Shown here piece by piece: positions 1-3,956 of a stretch of 6,959 nucleotides of DNA. The stretch comes from CAMBDR01 sp046597185 (GTDB lineage: Bacteria; Pseudomonadota; Gammaproteobacteria; Burkholderiales; Burkholderiaceae_D), in contig JBKJLF010000289.1 in NCBI GenBank assembly GCA_046597185.1, positions 1-6,959 of the forward strand, in the 5' to 3' direction. Under the pieces are notes generated by a model. The model worked only from the letters and a program-made list of their open reading frames with translations. It was not told where the DNA came from and did no database searches. Within the stretch, counting starts at the first letter, position 1. The number at the start of each line of letters is the position of its first letter. The translations under genes and the position numbers were made by a program.

Positions 1-2
1 CT

Positions 3-407
3 TGCTGGCCCGAATTGCTCAATCAAGTGTTTCTGAATCTATTGGTCAATGGTTGCCAGGCGATTGAGGAAAAGCAGCAAGCACAGCAGCAAATAAAGCA
101 ACAAGCAAAGCAGCAGACTGCGCCGCAAACTGAGCCACAACGCGGCACCTTGTGCCTGGGTTTGAATTTGAGTAACGATGAGAGTTGCCTGCTGATCAGC
201 TTTACCGATAGCGGGGTTGGTATCGATGTGGCCAGTCAGGCGCGTATTATGGAGCCGTTTTTCACTACCAAAGCGGTGGGCGTGGGCACCGGGCTGGGTT
301 TGTCGATTGCTTTCAGCATCGTGCAAAAACATGGTGGTAGCCTGAACGTAAGTTCCACCGTGGGGGTAGGCAGTTGCTTTACCATTAGCTTGCCACTGTT
401 AATTTAA
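3..407 (+). CDS. Sensor histidine kinase, C-terminal ATP-binding domain (5' end outside window)
   Basis: This is the end of a two-component sensor kinase. The visible part is the HATPase_c (GHKL) domain, which binds ATP and donates phosphate to the (unseen) histidine. The reading frame is open from base 3, and a TTG at 15 lies inside the N box, so it is not a real start. Visible motifs are an N box (NQVFLNLLVNGCQAIEE, with Gly where Ala is usual after the second Asn), a G1 box (DSGVGID), an F-like segment (PFFTTK) and a G2 box (GVGTGLGLSI), ending in a normal strand (GSCFTISLPL). Between the N box and the G1 strand sits an unusual stretch of about 25 residues rich in Gln and Lys. The domain is otherwise complete and looks functional. 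The sensor and dimerisation domains lie upstream of the window, so the signal and partner regulator cannot be told. Confidence 0.93.
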   Translation, partial: CWPELLNQVFLNLLVNGCQAIEEKQQAQQQIKQQAKQQTAPQTEPQRGTLCLGLNLSNDESCLLISFTDSGVGIDVASQARIMEPFFTTKAVGVGTGLGLSIAFSIVQKHGGSLNVSSTVGVGSCFTISLPLLI

Positions 408-544
408 TAATCTTTGTTATCCTTAAATAATTATATTTAAAAAATCTAAATTGGCACTGTAATGTGCTATACTCCAAAAAATAATCGAATAATGATAAGA
501 TATGTGATAATGATATCTAAATGAAATTGAATGGAGTAATCGCG
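408..544 (+). promoter_or_regulatory. AT-rich leader with candidate promoter for the peptide/ATPase operon
   Basis: This non-coding stretch between the kinase and the small membrane protein is strikingly AT-rich compared with both flanks. TG at 65-66 of the 400s (465-466), one base, then TATACT at 468-473 matches an extended -10 element (TGnTATAAT). No convincing -35 lies at the normal distance, as expected for extended -10 promoters; TTGGCA at 451-456 is too close (11 bp). Downstream, TGATAAGATAT (493-503) is followed by TGATAATGATAT (505-516), an imperfect tandem repeat that could bind a regulator within the 5' leader. The promoter call is by eye only. An all-AT inverted repeat at 423-440 follows the kinase stop but lacks GC pairs and a clear T-tract, so I do not call it a terminator. 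Confidence 0.45.
532..536 (+). promoter_or_regulatory. Ribosome binding site of the small membrane protein
   Basis: TGGAG lies eight bases before the ATG at 545. It is the best Shine-Dalgarno sequence in this region. It supports translation of the 38-codon reading frame rather than a start inside it, such as the GTG at 616 in the ATPase frame. Confidence 0.6.
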
Positions 545-661
545 ATGATAGTGGGCAAGAAAAGAATCACACCTGAGCAAGCGAGCCATCAGGCTGAGAT
601 AGGGCTGTTGGTTTTGTGGCTTTGTCTTTTGCTGGCCATTGGCTGGATGAAGTTCGCATGA
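545..661 (+). CDS. Small single-pass membrane protein (38 aa), coupled to the P-type ATPase
   Basis: I do not recognise this as a named family. It is a 38-residue peptide with a basic, polar N-terminus (MIVGKKRITPEQ), then one hydrophobic helix from about residue 19 to 35 (GLLVLWLCLLLAIGW) and a short KFA tail. The positive N-terminus suggests an N-in, single-pass inner-membrane protein. Support for it being real: a good ribosome binding site at correct spacing, a hydrophobic helix of membrane length, and a TGA stop that overlaps the ATPase start as ATGA, the hallmark of translational coupling. By analogy with small subunits encoded beside transport ATPases (for example KdpF in the Kdp complex), it may stabilise or regulate the ATPase. 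That role is inference from position and size; no sequence similarity to KdpF is claimed. It is easily missed because automatic start choice can extend the ATPase frame across it. Confidence 0.7.
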   Translation: MIVGKKRITPEQASHQAEIGLLVLWLCLLLAIGWMKFA

Positions 662-3162
662 GGTGCGAACCAGGGCATCTTGCCGATGCGCGCGCTGGTT
701 TGAGCCAGCTCGCGGCGCAGCAGCGCCTGACGGCCGATGGGGCCAACGAATTGCCTTCCAGCCAACCGCTTTCGCTGTTGGCCATTGCGTGGGTGATTCT
801 GCGTGAACCGATGTTTATTTTGTTGGTTGCTTGCGGCAGTGTTTATTTGCTGTTGGGTAGCCGCCAGGATGCATTTATTTTGCTCGGCTCGGTTGTCATC
901 ATTATGGCGATGGATTTTTTCCAGGAGCGCAAAAGTGCGCGTGCGCTGGAAGCCTTGCGTGACCTGTCCAGCCCGCGTGCGCTGGTGCTGCGGGACGGCC
1001 AACAACGGCGCATAGCCGGGCGCGACGTGGTGTGCGGTGACGTGATTTTGCTGGCCGAAGGGGATCGCGTACCCGCCGATGCGGTTTTATTTGCCAACCA
1101 GGGCCTGTTGCTGGATGAGTCCTTGCTCTCGGGGGAATCGGTGCCCGTGCGCAAAAATGCCATCACAACTGACGCCGCCTTGCCACAGGCCATGGCCAAG
1201 CCCGGTGGTGAAGATCAACCTTGGCTCTATTCCGGCTCGCTGGTGGTGCAAGGCAAGGGCAGTGCGCTGGTGCTGGCGATTGGCGAGAAAACCATGCTGG
1301 GCCAAATCGGTAAAGCGCTGGTGGGGCTGAAGGATGAACCGAGCCAGGTGCAGCTTGAAACGGCGGTGGCGGTGAAACAGGTGGCCATCGCCTGTATTGG
1401 TTTGGTGCTGTTGCTGGCCGTATGGTATGGTGTGACGCGGCATGACTGGTTGAATGGCATCCTGGCGGGCTTGACGCTGGCCATGGCTTTGTTGCCGATG
1501 GAACTGCCGCTGGTGCTGGCGATTTTTTTGGGCCTGGGCGCATGGCGCATGGCGCAGCAGCAAGTGTTGACGCGGCGCACCTCGGCCATTGAAATGTTGG
1601 GTGCGGCCACGGTATTGTGTGTCGATAAAACTGGCACGCTGACCCAAAACCGCATGGCGCTGACGCAAATGGTGGCGGACGGGCAGGTGCATGTGTTTGA
1701 TGTGGTGGCGTCACAATCAACCGCGCCCACCGCCTTGCCGGAAGTGTTTCATGCCACGCTGGAATTTGCCATGCTGGCCAGCCAGCGCACGCCGGTTGAC
1801 CCGATGGAGCAAGCGATACAAGCCATGGGCAAGCTGGCCCTGGCGGACACCGAACATATCCATATCGGTTGGACTTTGGTGGAAGAATATCCCCTCTCAC
1901 CGCAGTTGTTGGCCATGTCGCGGGTGTGGCAGTCGCCCGATTTGGCCGATTACGTGATTGCTGCCAAGGGCGCGCCCGAAGCCATTTTCGATTTATGCCA
2001 TTTGTCGCCGGAGCGGGTGGCCAGCCTGAGCGCAGAGGCCAACCGTCTGGCGGCGCAAGGTTTGCGCGTGCTGGGTGTGGCGCGCGCCAGTTTTCAGCAT
2101 GCCATTTTGCCGCAAGGCATTCATGATTTCGATTTCGTCTTGCTCGGTCTGGTTGCCTTGGCCGACCCCTTGCGCCCCACGGTGGTGGGTGCGCTGGCGC
2201 AATGCCATGCCGCCGGGATACGGGTGATCATGATTACTGGCGACTACCCGGCCACGGCGCACAGCATTGCGCGTCAGGCGGGTTTAAAGGTATTTGGCCA
2301 GCCGCTGGATGGCATTATCACCGGGGTGGAATTGGACGCGCTGGATGAGGCCCAATTGCAGGCGCGTTTGCAGCAAAGCGACGCCATCAATATTTTTTGC
2401 CGGGTACAACCGGAGCAAAAACTGCGTTTGGTGACGGCGCTCAAACAAGCCGGTGGCGTGGTGGCGATGACGGGCGATGGCGTCAACGATGCGCCCCCGC
2501 TCAAGGCCGCGCATATCGGCATTGCCATGGGCGAGCGCGGCACCGACGTGGCGCGCGAGGCGGCGGCGCTGGTGTTGCTGGATGATGATTTAAGTTCGAT
2601 TGTGGCGGCGGTGCGGCTGGGGCGGCGGATTTTTGACAATATTCGCAAGGCGGTGGTGTTTATCATTGCCGCGCATGTGCCGATTGCGGCGATGTCGTTG
2701 TTGCCGGTGTTTTTGGGTTGGCCGCTGTTGCTGCTGCCGATACACGTGGTGTTTTTTGAATTGATGATCGGCCCCACCTGTTCGATTGTATTTGAAGGCG
2801 AGCCGGAAGAAGCCAATGTCATGCAACGCCCCCCGCGCGAGCGCGCGGCCCGAATCTTTGATAAAGCGTTGTTGCTGCGTGGTTTGACTCAGGGTAGCTT
2901 GTTGGTGGTGCTGCAATTGGGCTTGTATGTGCTGACCCAACACCTGGGCTGGAGTACCGGGCAAAGCCGCGCCATTACCTTCAGTGCCATGGTGTTGGGC
3001 GATATTGGGCTGATCTTCGTCAACCGCAACAGTGCGCTGCCGTGGTATCGCGCCATGGCTTTGCCCAATCCGGCGCTGTGGTGGGTGGTGCTGAGTGCGC
3101 TGGGCATGTTGGCCCTGGCGTTAACGGTGCCCGTGCTGCGCAGCCTGTTTCATTTTGTTTGA
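658..3162 (+). CDS. P-type cation-transporting ATPase, 834 aa
   Basis: This is an inner-membrane ion pump driven by ATP through an aspartyl-phosphate intermediate. The ATG at 658 is preferred because it overlaps the upstream stop (ATGA), has a weak GATGAAG site before it, and puts the GLS...NELP N-terminal motif at the usual distance; the in-frame GTG at 616 lies inside the upstream gene. Motifs by residue: LSGES 157-161 (actuator), PMELP 280-284 in M4, DKTGTLT 323-329 (Asp323 phosphorylated), KGAPE 437-441 (nucleotide binding), DPLRP 503-507, ITGD 526-529 and TGDGVNDAPPLKA 605-617 (hinge). All catalytic elements are intact. The fold is P2-like (Ca2+-ATPase relatives), best matching my memory of a bacterial group with PEEFP in M4. 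Here that motif is PMELP, M5 has AHVPI and M6 has ELMIGP, so classic Ca2+ ligands are absent and the transported ion cannot be assigned. Nine hydrophobic segments are visible; the tenth helix seems missing because the protein stops right after M9 (LRSLFHFV). Confidence 0.95.
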   Translation: MRCEPGHLADARAGLSQLAAQQRLTADGANELPSSQPLSLLAIAWVILREPMFILLVACGSVYLLLGSRQDAFILLGSVVIIMAMDFFQERKSARALEALRDLSSPRALVLRDGQQRRIAGRDVVCGDVILLAEGDRVPADAVLFANQGLLLDESLLSGESVPVRKNAITTDAALPQAMAKPGGEDQPWLYSGSLVVQGKGSALVLAIGEKTMLGQIGKALVGLKDEPSQVQLETAVAVKQVAIACIGLVLLLAVWYGVTRHDWLNGILAGLTLAMALLPMELPLVLAIFLGLGAWRMAQQQVLTRRTSAIEMLGAATVLCVDKTGTLTQNRMALTQMVADGQVHVFDVVASQSTAPTALPEVFHATLEFAMLASQRTPVDPMEQAIQAMGKLALADTEHIHIGWTLVEEYPLSPQLLAMSRVWQSPDLADYVIAAKGAPEAIFDLCHLSPERVASLSAEANRLAAQGLRVLGVARASFQHAILPQGIHDFDFVLLGLVALADPLRPTVVGALAQCHAAGIRVIMITGDYPATAHSIARQAGLKVFGQPLDGIITGVELDALDEAQLQARLQQSDAINIFCRVQPEQKLRLVTALKQAGGVVAMTGDGVNDAPPLKAAHIGIAMGERGTDVAREAAALVLLDDDLSSIVAAVRLGRRIFDNIRKAVVFIIAAHVPIAAMSLLPVFLGWPLLLLPIHVVFFELMIGPTCSIVFEGEPEEANVMQRPPRERAARIFDKALLLRGLTQGSLLVVLQLGLYVLTQHLGWSTGQSRAITFSAMVLGDIGLIFVNRNSALPWYRAMALPNPALWWVVLSALGMLALALTVPVLRSLFHFV

Positions 3163-3220
3163 GCGCCACCCCTGGGGCTCTGGCATTGCGGATAGGGGCG
3201 GCTTGGCGCAAGGTAAGCGC
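3163..3220. other. Convergent intergenic gap with bulged hairpin
   Basis: This 58-base gap separates the ATPase stop from the stop of the minus-strand regulator. GCCA-CCCC-T-GGGG-ctc-TGGC (3165-3184) can fold into a short bulged hairpin, but no T-tract follows on either strand. It may slow polymerase between the convergent genes. I would not call it a proven terminator. Confidence 0.25.
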
Positions 3221-3745
3221 TTATTCAGGCTTGTCCTGCTGCGGCATTTGCAGAATGGATCTGGCTTGTTCTTCCGGCATGCCGAAATCGATCAGGCAGT
3301 GCAGGGCGTGTGCCATGGCTTTTGCTGTGCCACGCGCCTCGCTGCGGGCCAGTATGGCTTCCATTTCGGCGCGATCAGCCAGCGTTTGTGCGTCGTCAGT
3401 GGATAAAGCCATCTGTGCTTGCAAGGCTTCTGGTATCGCCGATGTTACGCCGTAGGGCGCACGCTCTTGCATCAGCACGTGTGTGGGTGCAGCGGTGGCG
3501 GGGCGGTGCACATAGGATACCCAATTTTCTTTGCCACGGCGGTGGCGCGCAACCTGGCCACGTGCTTCCATGATGACCAGCACCTGACTCACCCGGCCCG
3601 GACTCAATTGCAGCGCGCGCCCCAGGTCGGATTGGGTCATTTCATTTTTATTGCGCAGCAGTTCGAGAATGGCAGGTTCTTGCAGCAATTCCTGCGATTG
3701 GGCCGAGTTTCTGGTGCGTACAGGGGGTGTTTCGGGCAGATCCAT
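3221..3745 (-). CDS. Winged-helix DNA-binding regulator, 174 aa (downstream copy)
   Basis: This is a probable transcription regulator of no family I can name. A winged helix-turn-helix occupies about residues 20-80: the helices include EMTQSDLGRALQLSPGRVSQVL, in two overlapping parts (MTQSDLGRALQLS and PGRVSQVLVIME), followed by a basic wing (RHRRGKENWVSYV). A motif HVLMQERAPYG (89-99) comes next and is identical in the copy at 6528-6959. The C-terminal part (about 115-170) is helical and charged and ends LIDFGMPEEQARSILQMP. This recalls, from memory, the tail of Rpn/PD-(D/E)XK transposase-like proteins, where a similar helix pair occurs; this is a weak resemblance. The start ATG (3743-3745) has AGGA 11 bases upstream and sits just below a palindromic operator, suggesting self-regulation. 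It lies 211 bases downstream of the NACHT gene on the same strand with its own promoter, and probably controls itself and perhaps the neighbouring operon. Confidence 0.85.
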   Translation of the reverse strand: MDLPETPPVRTRNSAQSQELLQEPAILELLRNKNEMTQSDLGRALQLSPGRVSQVLVIMEARGQVARHRRGKENWVSYVHRPATAAPTHVLMQERAPYGVTSAIPEALQAQMALSTDDAQTLADRAEMEAILARSEARGTAKAMAHALHCLIDFGMPEEQARSILQMPQQDKPE

Positions 3746-3756
3746 GATCCACGTTG

Positions 3757-3797
3757 TCCTAAAAATGATATTGCATGCAGTTTATATCATTTTAGGA
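3757..3797 (-). promoter_or_regulatory. Palindromic operator upstream of the winged-helix gene
   Basis: TCCTAAAAATGATAT (3757-3771) and ATATCATTTTAGGA (3784-3797) are inverted repeats differing by one A:T pair, around a 12-base centre that itself contains the palindrome TGCATGCA. The whole element sits 12-52 bases before the start codon of the winged-helix protein. It overlaps the predicted -10 box and the Shine-Dalgarno AGGA. A dimeric winged-helix regulator binding here would block its own transcription. The imperfect symmetry and AT-rich arms are typical of such operators. The alternative, an RNA hairpin hiding the ribosome site, needs a transcript starting above 3797. Confidence 0.6.
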
Positions 3798-3808
3798 TTG
3801 TGTGCCAA
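3781..3808 (-). promoter_or_regulatory. Sigma-70-type promoter of the downstream winged-helix gene
   Basis: Read on the minus strand, TTGGCA (3808-3803) is a good -35 and TATAAA (3786-3781) a good -10, separated by 16 bases. Transcription would begin near 3774, inside the palindrome and about 30 bases before the ATG. This supports independent expression of the downstream regulator, though read-through from the NACHT gene is also possible. Confidence 0.5.
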
Positions 3809-3834
3809 TTTTTTGTTGTATTAATGCACGGGCT

Positions 3835-3861
3835 AAGCGCTATTCACATCCGGCTGCGCTT
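3835..3861. terminator. Possible weak hairpin after the NACHT gene
   Basis: AAGCGC (3835-3840) and GCGCTT (3856-3861) are a six-base inverted repeat with a 15-base loop, lying about 100 bases beyond the NACHT stop. On the minus strand no T-run follows, so it would be a poor intrinsic terminator; the TTGGGTTTT that follows lies on the plus strand, where there is no gene to end. Low confidence. Confidence 0.2.
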
Positions 3862-3889
3862 TTGGGTTTTAGATTTCTTCAACGCCATT

Positions 3890-3925
3890 GAGTTTGTAGG
3901 TGTTGAGTAGTGAATTGATTGCAGG
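3890..3925. repeat. 36-bp direct repeat, copy outside the NACHT gene
   Basis: This copy runs from GAGTTTGTAGG to GATTGCAGG and is identical at all 36 positions to 3963-3998, 73 bases further on. Here it lies beyond the NACHT stop codon. Read on the minus strand in the frame shifted by one from the gene, it again encodes PAINSLLNTYKL and then NGVEEI before a TAA at 3871-3869. A frame that still reads like the gene's own C-terminus suggests a rearranged or alternative gene end. Confidence 0.9.
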
Positions 3926-3956
3926 CAAAAAACGACATCGCGCAATACGAAGGTTA

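Noticed and set aside
423..440. TTAAATA-ATTA-TATTTAA palindrome as kinase terminator
   Set aside because: The stem is entirely A:T and has no proper T-tract, so it would be too weak; it probably reflects local AT-richness.
616..657. GTG at 616 as the ATPase start (848 aa)
   Set aside because: It lies inside the small membrane protein gene, has no ribosome site, and adds residues before the family's usual N-terminus. ATG 658 overlaps the stop of that gene as ATGA.
1163..1900. Long minus-strand reading frames opposite the ATPase (also 1087-1692, 1227-1730)
   Set aside because: They have His/Pro/Arg-rich, low-complexity translations with no domain and lie fully antisense to a clear gene. They are products of GC-rich codon bias.
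3419..3910. Plus-strand reading frame across the regulator and its upstream region
   Set aside because: It crosses the operator and promoter of the opposite gene and shows no domain. The opposite strand has the clear winged helix and conserved paralogue.
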